The notes under the pieces: model-generated | The model's input: the letters and a program-made list of their open reading frames with translations, nothing else | The model's database searches: none | What the model was told of the DNA's origin: nothing | DNA from: Haplomitrium mnioides | Taxonomy: Eukaryota; Marchantiophyta; Haplomitriopsida; Calobryales | NCBI GenBank assembly: GCA_049999725.1 | Contig: JBNGIS010021462.1 | Coordinates: 1-64,000, forward strand | DNA length: 64,000 nucleotides | Direction of reading: 5' to 3' | Part shown: piece after piece, positions 31,665-43,788 of the stretch | Numbering within the stretch: the first letter of the stretch is position 1 | Layout: every line of letters starts with the position of its first letter | Program-made: the position numbers and the translations under genes

Positions 31665-32740
31665 CTATCCATGTAGTGGATATATTCTCCCATAGTAGTT
31701 TCTTCGGTAAAGAAGAATTTTTATACTCAAATAGAGATGGAAATACATCTTCATAGAAATGCAATCAGCTAATCTGGCTTGAAACACATTAGCTATGGAT
31801 GGTTCCAGATAGCGTATAATAGACAGTGAGTCATATCCCACATAAATGCCTTTTTGCCTCTGAGGTCCCATCTTAGTCCTTTTCGGTCCCATAATCGGAA
31901 CTAAGACTTGACAACCAAAAACTCGTAAATGGGATAAGCTTGGCATCTGACCATAGGCCAGTTGGTGAGGTATAATGAATTAAAAGCTGATGGTCAATAT
32001 TTTAATAATGATGTAGCATGTAGTACTGCATTGCCCCATGCAAAAACTGGTAAATTGGTCTACATTAACATAAGCCTAGCAATCATTTGAATGCTACGTA
32101 TAACTCTTTCGGCAATTCCATTTTGAAAATGGATATGTGCCATAGAGTATTGGGTATCAATACCCATTGTCATGCAAAAGTCATCAAAAGTTTTTGATGT
32201 AAATTCCCCCGCATTGTCAACTCGTAGGGCTTTTATTAGACTTTCTAGAAATTGAACCTTCAATTTCAGAATGTGTGCCAATATCCTCGGGAAGACAAGA
32301 TTTTAGGTAGATAGTAGTGATACTTGCTACCACTTTGTAGAAGCGCAGATGATCACCATAAAGTACCTAAAGGGTCTACTAGGTGGATCAATAGGACCAC
32401 AAACATCTGCGTGTATTCTCTCAAAGAACTTTGGAATTTCCAAAATTGTTTTGGAAAGCGCTGGACGTAAGGCCAGCTTGCATTGAGAACAATGAATACA
32501 TGGTCTATCAATCATAGATGGCTTAATGCCTTGAGGAATGGATCGGTTCACTTTCAGAATGTTAAGAAACATAGTAGTGCCCGGGTGTCTTAAGCGATTA
32601 TGCCATAAAGTAGTATGATCGTTTGTTTTTGCATGAGTATGATAGTTTTGTATTTGCGTAATGTAAAAACCAAAATGGTACACAAAAAGGGTTTCTTTTA
32701 TTTCAGATCCTTCAGGAGTGTGCTTCCATAAATGCAACAC
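31665..32740 (-). pseudogene. Copia integrase pseudogene
   Basis: The GAG-pre-integrase zinc region is visible as LWHNRLRHPGTTMFLNIL with CIHCSQC downstream (32740-32327). The core keeps Asp in ERIHADVCGPI, Asp in LRVDNAGEFTS (32281-32060) and Glu in NGIAERVIRSIQ. 31946-31665 (HLRVFGCQVLVP, KGIYVGYDSLS) is the conserved C-terminal block. Stops near 32326, 32282, 32059 and several near 31950-31990 break the frame. Confidence 0.85.
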
Positions 32741-32949
32741 TTCCTGATTTTTACAAGTGCTGGTATGTATGTGACATCCATTATCTCATATATCACGAAA
32801 ACTTATGAAGTTTCTAGTGGCACTTGGTGCGTAAATGGCTGATTTGATATGTATTACAGTCCCTTGTGGCAATCTGATAATTGCTGGTTCTTGTCCTTCC
32901 TCAATCTAATTGCTACCCATAATAGTAGTCACCTTTCGATGAGAGGACG
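32741..32949 (-). pseudogene. Copia protease remnant
   Basis: Between gag and integrase the - strand reads YFTKLTSSHRKVTTIMGS, RLPQGTVIHIKSAIYAPSA and FISFRDI, the C-terminal part of the copia protease. The N-terminal block with the DSG/DSA catalytic triplet is not visible. Gag ends in another frame directly at this point, so a short deletion or rearrangement near 32950-32975 seems to have removed it. Confidence 0.6.
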
Positions 32950-34005
32950 TCAGCTTGGTAAAATAAGACACTGAATCATGTTCGTTTCTGGTATATTGAT
33001 ATCCTCTTCCTTATTGATATAATTGCTAAGGGTATCGGTCTGATTCATAAAGACCCCATGATTTTCTGTTGCAGCTTTTTGACTTTTATCTTTAACATAG
33101 AGTGCGACCAAATGTGCTGAGATTCTGCAAGCTTTAGTTGTATGCTCAATGGTCCCACATCTACTGCAAACAATCGGTCCTCTTGAATTGCTTGAGGATG
33201 GCTGGTTTCTATTATTATATGTATTCCTGCCTCCTCTTCTTCCTCTTGGATAGAAACATGCAAAGTTACCCCTGCCCCTTCCTCTCCCCCTAAATTGTTG
33301 ATTCCTACCATTAATAGGAGTTTTACCCCTTTGAGAATTTTGTCTGAAAGAGCCATGTCTGGCCCTTGTTCTAGACATACCTCTGCTGCTTGTAGGCTTG
33401 GAATAATGAACTTCAAGTTTAGGATTTTGAGGTATGGTACCAGGAGGTCTGACTTTGGAAATTTTCATCAGCAAATCTTGATGTTTCTCTGCTAATAGTA
33501 AATAGGATATTAGTTCAGAATAAGTAGAGAAATGCATGTTTCTGTATTGTGTGGACAGAATCATGTTGTCTGAATGGAAAGTGGATAATGTTTTCTCAAT
33601 TTGTTCTTCTTGAGAAACTAGATGTCCACATAATGTCAGCTGTGATGTTATTATGAACAATTCACTATTATATTTGGAAATAGTAGGAAAGTCTTGAACT
33701 CTTAGATTGACCCAATCATGCCTTGCATTAGGCAGATGTATTGCTTTGGTGTGGTCAAATTTGTCTTTCAAGCTATCCCAGATAATTCTAGGGTTACTTT
33801 CATTCAGGTACTAAATTTTGAGAGATTCAAAGAGATGGTGCCTCAGGAAGACCAATGCCTGGGCTTTCTGTTGTTCTGCTATATCATCATCTGTCAAGAT
33901 TGTGGTCTGCAATCCTTTAGAGACCAGATGAGCTATTGTATCCAGTGACGAGGAGAGATAGTTGTCTCCTTCAATGGTCAAGTGTTTGAAGCTTAATTTT
34001 CCCAT
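32950..34005 (-). pseudogene. Copia gag pseudogene with zinc knuckle
   Basis: The likely start is the ATG at 34005 (MGKLSFKHLTIEGDNYLS), rather than 34074, because the conserved domain begins there. The frame stops at 33811 and resumes at 33771 (DKFDHTKAIHLPNARHDW). It covers the UBN2-type gag domain, then a basic Arg/Gly-rich region (GRGRGRGNF) and one CX2CX4HX4C zinc knuckle, CSRCGTIEHTTKAC, near 33170-33129. A single stop in about 350 codons separates this from an open Gag. Confidence 0.85.
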
Positions 34006-34858
34006 TTTAGAATCCAAAAGAGTTTTGAAGGTTGGAAGATAAATGAAAGATTTATGAAAATGCAAGAAATTCAAAATGTTAAACTCTTTGCAATTTTAAA
34101 AAACAATAGATGAAAACAGTTTGCTATAATAGAGGTTATATGTAAAAGATAGTCCCTGTTATGCTCGCTGTAGGCCAGTTGTCAATCTTGTAATATATCA
34201 GAAAATAGTTGGGGATATCAGCAATAGGCCTCTACTATGTCTCCACAAGATTCCAAATGTTGATGTAGCCTCTGTTTTCAGATATAGGCTTCAGAATTTG
34301 ACATAATCTCCTTGAATATGCAAACTCGCTCCCATAGTTCTTGAACCACTTAGATGTATGTTAGAACTTCTAAATATGTTCTGAGAGTATAGTGTGTTAA
34401 TAAAGCAACACTGTGTATAAAGATTATAGTTATTGTCAACTTTCAGGATATCAAATTGTCTCTAAATTGTAAGGTTTTGCTTTCTTTCAAACTCAGTTTT
34501 GTGATTCTGTTAGAAATAGAGTAACTGATTGTGTGGATATCATTACAAATGTATATGTTTGTGATTGACAATTAGAAACTCAATTATGAGTTGAATCAGT
34601 GAGATAGGCAAGTGTATGCTCTCAGAAAACTCCAATTGACAATTTCAGATGAACTAGATGTGTCAATTTTTGAATTCTACAGATTCGAATGTCAAATTTG
34701 TAGGTCAGATGGTTGAATCTGAGTTCTAAAATAAAGTTCTATAGTGATTTGACTCAAAATATGATTCAGATATGTGAATTAGTGTTCAGAACCTGTCAAT
34801 TCCATAATGTAGATGTTATGCTCTATTACACAAGAAGACCTGAATTTGAATAGGTCAG
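34006..34858 (-). other. Copia leader, gag-proximal part (non-coding)
   Basis: AT-rich sequence with no ORF of interest and no similarity I can see to the satellite or to LTR families A-C. It lies between the copia gag start and the truncated end of element B2. By position it is the 5' leader of the copia element, continued on the other side of B2 at 44914-45802. Confidence 0.5.
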
Positions 34859-37800
34859 GAGGATGCGGGGATCAAGGCCGAGAAGGGGAGAAGGGAATGC
34901 CCACTCTAGGCGAAGCGATCCAAGGAGGAAGAACAGATCCACAAGTAGAAATGCGAAGGCACTCAAAGGAGGCAGATCGTGGACATGTCCTACAGTGGCC
35001 ACAAATCAGGAAGCAAAGATCGGGGACAAAATGAGGAGGCGAGATCGTCACAAGGGTGAGCTAGGCCAGGGAAAGGGGACGCCTCGATCCTGCAAGTAGG
35101 AGTGCGCCCTACAAGGGCCGATTGAGCTCTCTCCGAATCTGCGAGTTCTAGCGGAAACGTGGAATTCCCTGAACGCCCTGCGAGATTCCACGGAAACGTG
35201 GCGTCTCCGAGGCGATTCGCGAGATTCTACGAAGGACGTGGTAGCTCTAGGGAGCTCAAGGATTTGCAGGAAGTCGCCTTCCTAAGTGGGGATCCCAGTC
35301 AACAGGGTTCCAATCCATCTTACGACGTGGGGATCCCACTTAATAGGGATCCGCGAAGAGTCTAACCGGGGAGCGAAGAGGAAGACCCGAAAAGGTGACA
35401 TATCGTGGGTCTGGCTGAAGGAAAACAGAAGAGTGCCGAAGGGTGAATTATCGGAGATCCGAGCGGAGGAGGATCAATGAAGCCGAATGGGCAACTTAGC
35501 GCGGGTCCGACAAAGAGCGAGTGGAGGCGAAAAGGCGACTTATCGGCGATCCAATCCAACGAAGAGCGGTAGTGCTGAAACAATGATCCATTGCAAACCG
35601 TCCAACGGGAAGAAGGCTGAGCCAGAATGGCGATATGGAGCCGATCTGGTTGGGAGAAACGAGGGGTACGCCAAAAAGGCAAAGTATCGACAAATCGGGG
35701 AGCAATATGAAGTTGGCCGAAAAATCAAGTTAGCGCAGGTGCGACCAATGGAGGAGAAAGCGACGCCGAAAGGGTGATTCTTTGCAGCTTTGGCATGACC
35801 AAGGGAGAAAATTTGAAGGGGTACGGCCCCAACATTCAAAAGTTCGACAAAGAGGCGAACAGTCCAAAGGGGCCTTGTAGTTCTTATATCAAGTTTTTAG
35901 AAAGGTTAACGAAGGGAGCCTCAGGCACGTATAGTTCTTATCTCGAAGGAAGAACAAAACGGCAACATCAGCACAAGTTCTTACTCGGCAAGCGCAGGGA
36001 GTCCGCACAGGTTCTTCGGATGATGTGGCAAGCGCAGGGAGTATGCGAAGGGTTTCGGAAACGTGGACGAATGAAAGAGAAGTCCACGGGTCAGCTTCGG
36101 ACGAGGGGTCAGCGCGACGGTCTGCCTACCCTAGTGCGAGGCAGCATCGGACGACGTGGCGCTCAAAGGGGTTCCGTAGGATATTCGGGGAATCCGCAAA
36201 GATTCATGCGGAACTTGGGTCCGGGGGAATTTGCGGAATATGGCCCTACAAGATTCTTCGGATACCCCGTTGAGTTACCATTGTCCTTGTCTTTTTCTCG
36301 ACCAACCGCAGGACACGCGACGCCTTCTCCCATTCCGCTGTAACGGGAATAACGACCACAAGAGACACGCGTCGTCATCCCCTAATTCGCCCCAACAGGA
36401 TTAACGACTATTCATCGGATCGGGCTCGCAAGATCAGCACGCGCGCGCGCCGGGTGGGGGGGTATACCTCGATGACCTTTGAATTCATTCGGGTTGATGC
36501 ACATGCAATCTAAGGGCGCAAAGCGACATAGCGAGAAGGGAAATCGCAATGATGGGGGCTGGGTGGGAATCTAGTAATAAGATCATGTGAAGCAGGTGAA
36601 CTAGCTCCAGAGGGCCAGGGGATTCGAAGGTGGACTGGAGGGGCGCCGAGAATCGTAGAGTGAGGAGCTCTGGATGCTCAGGCGATCCAAGTGAACTCGC
36701 CTTGTAGGTGGACCAAAGTGGAGGTGGACCGATACGGGGGTCTGGAAGGAATTCTGACCGGCTAAGACTTCGGGAGAGGCATCCAAGGGAGGACTTAAGG
36801 TCGTCTCTGCATTTCCTGTGTAGGAGCATAATGACCTTTGGACAAGGAAGTCGCAACGAGGGGGGCTGGAGTGGGAATCCAGTGAGAAGATCACGTGAAG
36901 CGGGTGAACTAGCTTTAGGGAGCCAGGGGGATTTGGAGGTGGACTAGAGGGGCGCCGAGAATCGCAGAGTGAGGAGCTCTGGATGCTCGGGTGATCTAGG
37001 TGAACTCGTTCTTGCAGGTGGACCAGAGCGGAGGTGGACCAATAAGAGGGTCTAGAAGGGATTCTGGTCGGCTAAGACTTCGGGAGAGGTTGCCAGGTGA
37101 GGAGCTTGGGGTTGTCTCTGCCATTCCTTGTGTAGGAGTATCAACCCAGAGTGTTCGGAGTACACTTTGGTGTAATTCCTAAGTGGAGCTGAGAGGGGGG
37201 GAGGGGGGGGGCGTTGCGTTAGTGCCCGCGCACTGTGTAGTAAGACTCGTCGAGGCTTGAGGTGGAGTGGGCTACATGCAGTTGGGAAAACTATCTTCCA
37301 GAGGTGGAAGTCAAAGAAATCCTCTTCCTAGCTTGAGGAAGTAAAGTCATGGCTTCTCGCGAGGGAAGTTAAAAAACTATCTAGAGAGAAGGGTGTGTGG
37401 GTGGTTGTTGGGCTGCAGGCAGTAAGGCAGCAAAGGATTCAGAAGGGAAGTATCAGTTGGTGGATCTGTCTAGATGGCCTTCAAGGACTCTATTTCTCTT
37501 TGCAGTACATAGTGTAATTATGTTTGTGCATATGTGTGTAGATAGAGTTGCATTCTGTGTTTGGGTTTGAGAGACATTTTAGATTAGACTACATCAGGAT
37601 AGTTGAGCAGACCTTGGGAACAACCTTGGAGGGGGAGTCCAATCCCTTGACACAGTTCTGGTATCTTGGAGGTCAATGCTCTCTGTCCTTGATTCTGTTG
37701 CATAGAGTAGGAATTAGTACATCTTAGGATAGCTAGGATCAACTATATCAATTCTGTGACAACCTTGAGAGGGGGAGTCCATACCTCTTGTATTGTTAAG

Positions 37801-38135
37801 TGGTGTAGGTCACCAGCACACTTCTGTCCCAAAGCACAAATAAGGTGGCAGGGTCTAAGTTATTGGGCCCTTGGAATAAAGTGCAAGAATTACACAAAGA
37901 TCAGCTGGGGGTATGAATGGAGACATGGGGGTTGCATGACTAACTGACTTGAGTGCCACCAGAAGCGAGTGAGTAGTGTGTTAAAGGCTGGAAAGGAAAG
38001 GGAGAATCCTTAGAGCCTCAAAGTGATAACTGGCAAGGGGCCATCTCAGAAAAGAACCTGAAAGCCCACAATTTGTCCTCCCTTGCCTTCGAAGAGGCGA
38101 CTGTCAAGGTTAAGGCTTGGAACAAGGGAGCGACA
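34859..38135 (+). repeat. 5' LTR of B2 (truncated at its start)
   Basis: Matches 41511-44913 from about GGATGCGGGGATCAAGGCC onward and ends GGGAGCGACA at 38135. It contains the 49-bp array (35390-35800, reverse complement of the B1 orientation) and a ~307-bp tandem duplication (36541-37150). Confidence 0.88.
36541..37150 (+). repeat. ~307-bp tandem duplication within the B2 5' LTR
   Basis: The segment from AAATCGCAATGATGGGGG (36541) through the GGTGGACCAGAGCGGAGG-type block recurs from about 36848, with markers such as GAGGAGCTCTGGATGCTC present twice. The 3' LTR has the same duplication (about 43194-43775). B1 and the solo LTRs have a single copy. Confidence 0.8.
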
Positions 38136-38160
38136 TGAATTTTTTAGAACTAGAAGGAGG
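38136..38160 (+). promoter_or_regulatory. Candidate primer binding region, B2
   Basis: TGAATTTTTTAGAACTAGAA follows the 5' LTR end, matching the equivalent region of B1. No tRNA match is recognised. Confidence 0.4.
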
Positions 38161-38345
38161 GCCAAAGGTTTGAAGAAACCTGAGACCAACCCGAACCAAA
38201 AAGGTCACTTTGTGCACTAGAGACTCAAGTCAGCCTCTGAGAAAGCCACTTCCGAGAAACAGAGCAACTGGGGGTTGAGTCTGTTGAGGAAGAGTGGCAG
38301 ACAGAAGGGATTGTTGGGTGGAAGTGACAGTGGCCAGTGGAGGGA

Positions 38346-39900
38346 TGGCCAACCCAGTACCACCTTCTGGGCTTCAGAGAAGATTCAAATACATGTCCTT
38401 CAAGGGACGCGTGAAGGATGACCTAGATGCATGGTTGGACAACCTAGAAAACACTGCAACATCAAATGAGTAAGCCCATGTGAAGATTGGAATCTTGCTT
38501 GCAGTTTTGAAGGGAGAAACCCAACCCTGGTACAAAGATTTGCCGGATAATATCAAACGGGATTGGCACGCATTCAAGGAGGTTTTCATAGTAGAGTTTC
38601 ATGGGATTGGTGAGGGAACAGAGGTGCTGATCAAGATAGGTCAGCTCTGGATGAAAAAGAAGGAGTCCGTGAGGAAATTCCTCCAACGGTTTAAGAAGAT
38701 AGCGAGGAAGCTCAAACCGCCAGCCAATGACGGGATGCTCACAATCTGGTTCCTAGCGGCTCTACCCAGAGGGATTGGGACCTAGGTGAGACAGGCGGAT
38801 CCACAGACTCTAGAGGATGTTGTCAATGCAGCCTGATCCCATGTAAAGGCTTCTCTCACCATTTCCCGAAGAAAGGCACATGCCAGATACGACTCTGATG
38901 ATTCTTCGGACGCCTCGAACAGCGACGAGGAGACGGATCAGAGTTTTGAGTCCTCCTTGGAAAGCGAGAATGAGTCGAGCAACAGCAGCTCAGAGGAGGA
39001 CCGGTCATCCAGAAAGAAGAAGAAGAAGAAGGAGCTCAAGAAGAAGAAGAAGCCGGTCAAGGAGGTGCATTATCGCAAAGGGGCCAACAAGGGGAGATAC
39101 AAGAAAACCGAACTCGAACCCGAGACAAGCAGGAGACCAGGGGGAGGGACCGAATTGAGGAGCTGAGCGCAAAGATGGAGGCGATGAACATCCTCCTGGC
39201 ATGGATCAAACTGGAGGGAAGACCACTACTCACCTGGAGAGTTGGAGTCTGGTGCGTCCGATGCAAGCAACACGGACACTCCTTCCATGAGTGTCCAAAC
39301 GACACTAACGCTGTGCATTACGTGAGGGAGGAAGCGCCAGAGTACGTGAGAGAGGAGGTAGAATATGTCATAGAGAAGGCCCCAAAAACAATGTATCAAA
39401 TCAATGGGGGACCTTGTACAATTCTGAGCAAGCCTGCAGGAGGGAACGCAGGACCGTTGAATTAGTGGGCTGCTCCACATCCACCTAGGACCACAATCAT
39501 GGTCTGTTGGAATTGTGGCCAGCCTGGCCACATTTCATCAAGCTGATCGGAGCCGCAGAAGAGCGGTTATGGCCAACCACCGCTGTTGTGCTTCCACTGC
39601 AAAACGGAGGGGCATGTGGCGATGAATTGTCCGAACTGAAGACTCGAGGCTCCCTCTGGGCCAAGCGCGAATCCTACTCCCCCCACCAATGTCAATCTGA
39701 TCGCGCTAGAGTTGGAGGAGGAAGCCGAGTTGTCGGGCTGAGGCACTCCCACTTTCGAGGATTGTTTCCAAGTGGTCACTAGGGCCAGGGCCAAGGCAAA
39801 GAACAGAAGCCAAAAAAAGTCTAAGTGGAGAGCTCATAAGGGAGTGGCTCAAGCAACCTCACCACGCAATGATTCTGATTATCAGAGGGATAATCTGAAA
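38346..39900 (+). pseudogene. gag pseudogene with three zinc knuckles, B2
   Basis: Starts at ATG 38346 (MANPVPPSGLQRRF), with a stop at 38470 and then a long open stretch 38480-38785 (GIGEGTEVLIKIGQL, SVRKFLQRFKKIARKL, LPRGIGT). Further stops follow near 38785 and 38836. An acidic Ser/Glu-rich tract and a Lys tract follow (38880-39166). Zinc knuckles: 39253-39294 (CVRCKQHGHSFHEC), 39505-39546 (CWNCGQPGHISSS with the last Cys replaced by TGA) and 39589-39630 (CFHCKTEGHVAMNC). A frame change near 39168 joins the two main segments. It is closely parallel to the B1 gag and, in the capsid part, better preserved. Confidence 0.82.
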
Positions 39901-39927
39901 TGGTTCTACCCGGAGCAGTAAGACCAA

Positions 39928-40970
39928 GTGAGGAGGCAATTGGAGGCTCTAGAACAAGAGCATGCAGTAGAGGAGACCCTCAAGGAAGTCCGGAAGCAGC
40001 AGGGAGGGATCTATGAGGTACCAGAGAAGATTGCAGCTACAGAAGAGGGGGCGAAGCCCAGTCCCTACAGTATTCAAGCAGACGTACAAAATTGCCCTGT
40101 CACGGCCATAGTGGGCTAACTTATCAAGGATGGCCCACTGTATCGGAGACAGCTCCGTGAATTGCTGATGGGTGCGAAGAGGAGAAAGAGGCTACCCAAG
40201 GTGGGAGCTCCAGCAGATCTGCAACTAATCTGTGAAGACAAGGGAGCCCCAGAGATCGACATCTAGATCGCGGGGTGCATGCTGTCTTTAGCGCCCGTAG
40301 ATGGAGGGGTATGGGTCAACATCATGGTGGAGGAACATCTCATAAGCTGGGATTCACGGAATTCCAGCCTACAGCAAGGATCATGAGGATGGCGGACGGG
40401 TCGCGAGTAAAACCATTGGGCTCTCTCCTCCAAATTCCAACATTCATAGGAGGAAAAGAGTTCAAACTGAATTATCTAGTAATGCGACCCACTAGAGCTT
40501 CTCCTTACCCGGTGTTGATAGGAAGGCCGTGGCTGTATGGGACCAAAGTAATGCACAACTAGGGGAACTCCACATTGGTGTTCGGCCCCGACAAAACGAC
40601 GGTGCACTATGGTCCTGTTCCTCACTTGGGGGAAATAGAGTCCAATGCGGAGTATGACAGTGACTGGTCCTACGAAGAAGAGGACTCGGAGTACCACTAC
40701 TGGGTACAGATGGTGAGCAAAGCGACAGAGGAGGATCTGTTGGAGGAGGGTGTGATGTCCGTCAACCAAATCGAATTATCCATCTATGACGGACCAAAGC
40801 ACCAGTGGACGATGTCAGCGGCCGATGAGGCCAGAGGTGAGGACACCAGGATCGGAAGAGGGGTCCAAAGTGCCTCATCGGATGGAGCAAGCGGATATAG
40901 GGTGGTCCGAAGAAGCTCATCAAGAGGCAAGCAGAGTTCAATTGGCTACTTTGATGCCAGTATGGGACAG
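39928..40970 (+). pseudogene. Protease pseudogene, B2
   Basis: 39928-40119 encodes the Glu-rich start and KPSPYSIQADVQNCPV. After a stop the frame continues through RELLMGAKRRKRLPKVGAPA and LSLAPVDGGVWVNIMVEE (D-G-G at the catalytic site), with a frameshift near 40335. 40275-40562 carries IPTFIGGKEFKLNYLVMRP and WLYGTKVMHN, then 40575-40960 GNSTLVFGPDKTTVHYG and an acidic tail. It matches B1 21610-22503 well. Sequence homologous to B1 pol stops at about 40970. Confidence 0.78.
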
Positions 40971-41070
40971 CATGGTGCACTTCGACAGACTAAAAAAAAG
41001 TGAGAATCAGGAGAAGAAGGAAAAGAGCCCAACTTTAGCACCATCAAGGGCACCTAGCCAGCACCGGTAA
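40971..41070 (+). pseudogene. Terminal pol remnant after a ~2.8-kb deletion, B2
   Basis: GGTGCACTTCGACAGACTA at 40974 encodes HFDRLKKSENQEKKEKS, the very C-terminus of pol (B1 about 18655-18570). The bases just before 40971 match B1 near 21445, so RT, RNase H and integrase (about 2.79 kb in B1) were lost in a single junction. Confidence 0.82.
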
Positions 41071-41075
41071 GCTGT

Positions 41076-41077
<2 letters not shown>

Positions 41078-41120
<43 letters not shown>

Positions 41121-41131
41121 GTGTGTGTGTT
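41078..41131. repeat. (TG)n microsatellite
   Basis: About 27 TG/GT units with one C interruption, between the end of pol and the purine tract of B2. The equivalent site in B1 has an AC run plus poly-C. Confidence 0.97.
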
Positions 41132-41235
41132 TTGTGGGGTTGTATCGCAGGATTTGCAGAGTTCGAGCCAATGACCAACAGCAGAGGCACACACCAATTG
41201 AGGGAGAAGAAAGTGTTCACGGGGACGCTTTACAC

Positions 41236-41250
41236 TTGAAGGGGGAGTCA
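41236..41250 (+). promoter_or_regulatory. Polypurine tract, B2
   Basis: TTGAAGGGGGAGTCA abuts the 3' LTR start TGTTAGCC at 41251 and matches the B1 tract. Confidence 0.85.
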
Positions 41251-43788
41251 TGTTAGCCAACGATTTGGGTGTCTAAAGCAGATTCAGGAAATCGGAAGCA
41301 TCACTGGCACAATAGCCATTTGGAAGTGTGAAGGCCTCTCAAGAGCCACGGATTACTCTCAAATAGCTAGTAAAGAGCAGGGCGCATGATTCCTAAGAGG
41401 AAGACAAGATCATGGTGGGAGGATGAGTAGAGAACACTGATCGCCAGCCAGAGGAGGGGTCCTATTTCAAAATTCAAAGCAGGCTAGCGAGAATCCGCGG
41501 GCCTCAAGAGAATACGGGGATCAAGGCCAAGCAAGGGAGAAGGGAACACCCACTCTATGCGAAGCAATTAGAGGAGGAAGAACGGATCCACAAGCAGAAA
41601 CCCAATGGCACTCAGAGGAGGCAGATCGCGGACATGTCCTACAGTGGCCACAAATCAGGAAGCAAGGATCGGGGACGAAATGAGGAGGCAAGATCGTCAC
41701 AATTGCGAGCTAGGCCAGGGAAGGGGGACGCCTCGATCCCGCAAGTAGGAGCGCGCCCTGTAAGGGCCAATCGAGCTCTCTTCGAATCCGCGAGTCCTAG
41801 CGGAAACGTGGAATTCCTTGAACGCCCTGCAAGATCCCACGGAAACGTGGCGTCTTCGAAGCGATTTGCGAGATTCTACGGAGGACGTGGCAGCTCCAGT
41901 GAGCCCGAGGATCTGCGGGAAGTCGCTTTCCTAAGTGGGGATCTCAGTTAACAGGGTTCCGATCCGTCTTACAATATGGGGATCCCACTTAACAGGGATC
42001 CGCGAAGAGTCTAACCGGGGAGCGAGGAGGAAGACTCGAAAAGATGATATATCGTGGGTCTGGCCGAAGGAAAACAGAAGAGTGCCGGAAGGGTGAATTA
42101 TCGGAGATCTAAGCGGAGGAGGATCGAGGAAGCCGAAAGGGCAACTTAATGCGAGTCCAACAAAGAGCGAGTGGAGGTGAAAAGGCAACTTATCGGTGAT
42201 CCGGTCTAACAAAGAGCAGCAATGCTGAAACGGTAATCCATTGCAAACCGTCCAACGAGAAGAAGACTGAGCCAAAAGGGTGATATGGAGCCGATCTGGT
42301 TGGGGGAAACGAGGGGTATGCCAAAAAAGCAAGGTATCAACGAATCGGGGAGCAAGATGAAGTCGGTCGGAAAATCAAGTTAGCGTAGGTGCGATCGACG
42401 GAGGAGCAAGCGGTGCTAAAAGGGTGATTCTTTGCAGCTTCGACATGACCAAGGGAGAAAGTTTGACGAGGTATGGCCGCAACATTGAAAAGTTTGACAG
42501 AGGGGCGAGCGGTCCAAAGGGGCATTGTAGTTATTATATCAAGTTTTTGGAAAGGTTTAACGAAGGGAGCATCAAGCGCGCATAGTTCTTATCTCGAAGG
42601 AAGAACGAAATGGCGACATCGGCACAAGTTCTTACTCGGTGAGCGCAAGGAGTTCGCACAGGTTCTTTAGATGACGTGGCGAGCGCGAGGAGTATGCAAA
42701 GGGTTTTGGAAACGTGGACAAATGAAAGGGAAGTCTATGGGTCAACTTCGGACGATGGGTCAACGCGACGGTCCGCCTACCTCCTTGCGGGGCAGTGTTG
42801 GACAGCAGAGCTACGGACGACGTGGCACTCAAAGGGGTTCCGTGGGATATTTGGAGAATCCACAGAAGTTCCTGCGGCACTTGGATCCGAGGGAATCTGC
42901 GGAATCTGGCCTTGCGAGATTCTTTGGATGCCCCATTGAGTTACCATTGTCATTGTCTTATTCTCGACCAACCGCAGGACACGTGGCGCCTTCTCCCATT
43001 CCGTTGTAACGGGAATAACGACCACATGAGACACGCATTGTCACCCCTTAATCCACGCCAACGGGATTAACGACTATTCATCGGATCGGGCTCGTGAGAT
43101 CAGCGCGCTGAGGGGTATACCTCAATGGCCTTCGAATTCATTCAGGTTGATGCACATACAATCTAAGGGTGTAAAGCGACTACATGAGAAGGGAAATCGC
43201 AATGAGGGGGTTGGGTGGGAATCCAGTGAGAAGATCACGTAGAACGGGTGAACTAGCTCTAGGGGGCCAAGGGGATTCGGAGGTGGACTGGAGGGGCCCC
43301 GAGAATCACAAAGTGAGGAGCTCTGGATGCTCGGGCAATCCAGGTGAACTCGTCCTTGCAGGTGGACCAGAGCGGAGGTGGACCGATACTGGGGTCTAGA
43401 AGGGATTCTGACCGGCTAAGACTTTGAGAGAGGCAGCCAAGGGAGGATTTGGGGTTGTCTTTGCATTTCCTGTGCAAGAGCATAATGACATTAGGACAAG
43501 GAAATTGCAACGAGGGGGGGTTGGAGTGGGAATCCAGTGAGAAGATCACGTGAAGCGAGTGAACTAGCTTCAGAAAGCCAGGGAGATTTGGAGGTGGACT
43601 AGAGGGGTGTCAAGAATCGCAGAGTGAGGAGCTTTGGATGCTCGGGCAATCCAGGTGAACTCGTCCTTGCAGGTGGACCAGAGCAGAGGTGGACTGATAC
43701 AGAGGTCTAGAAGGGATTCTGGCCGGCTAAGACTTCGGGAGAGGCTGCCAAGTGAGGAGCTTGGGGTTGTTTCTGCATGAGTATCAAC

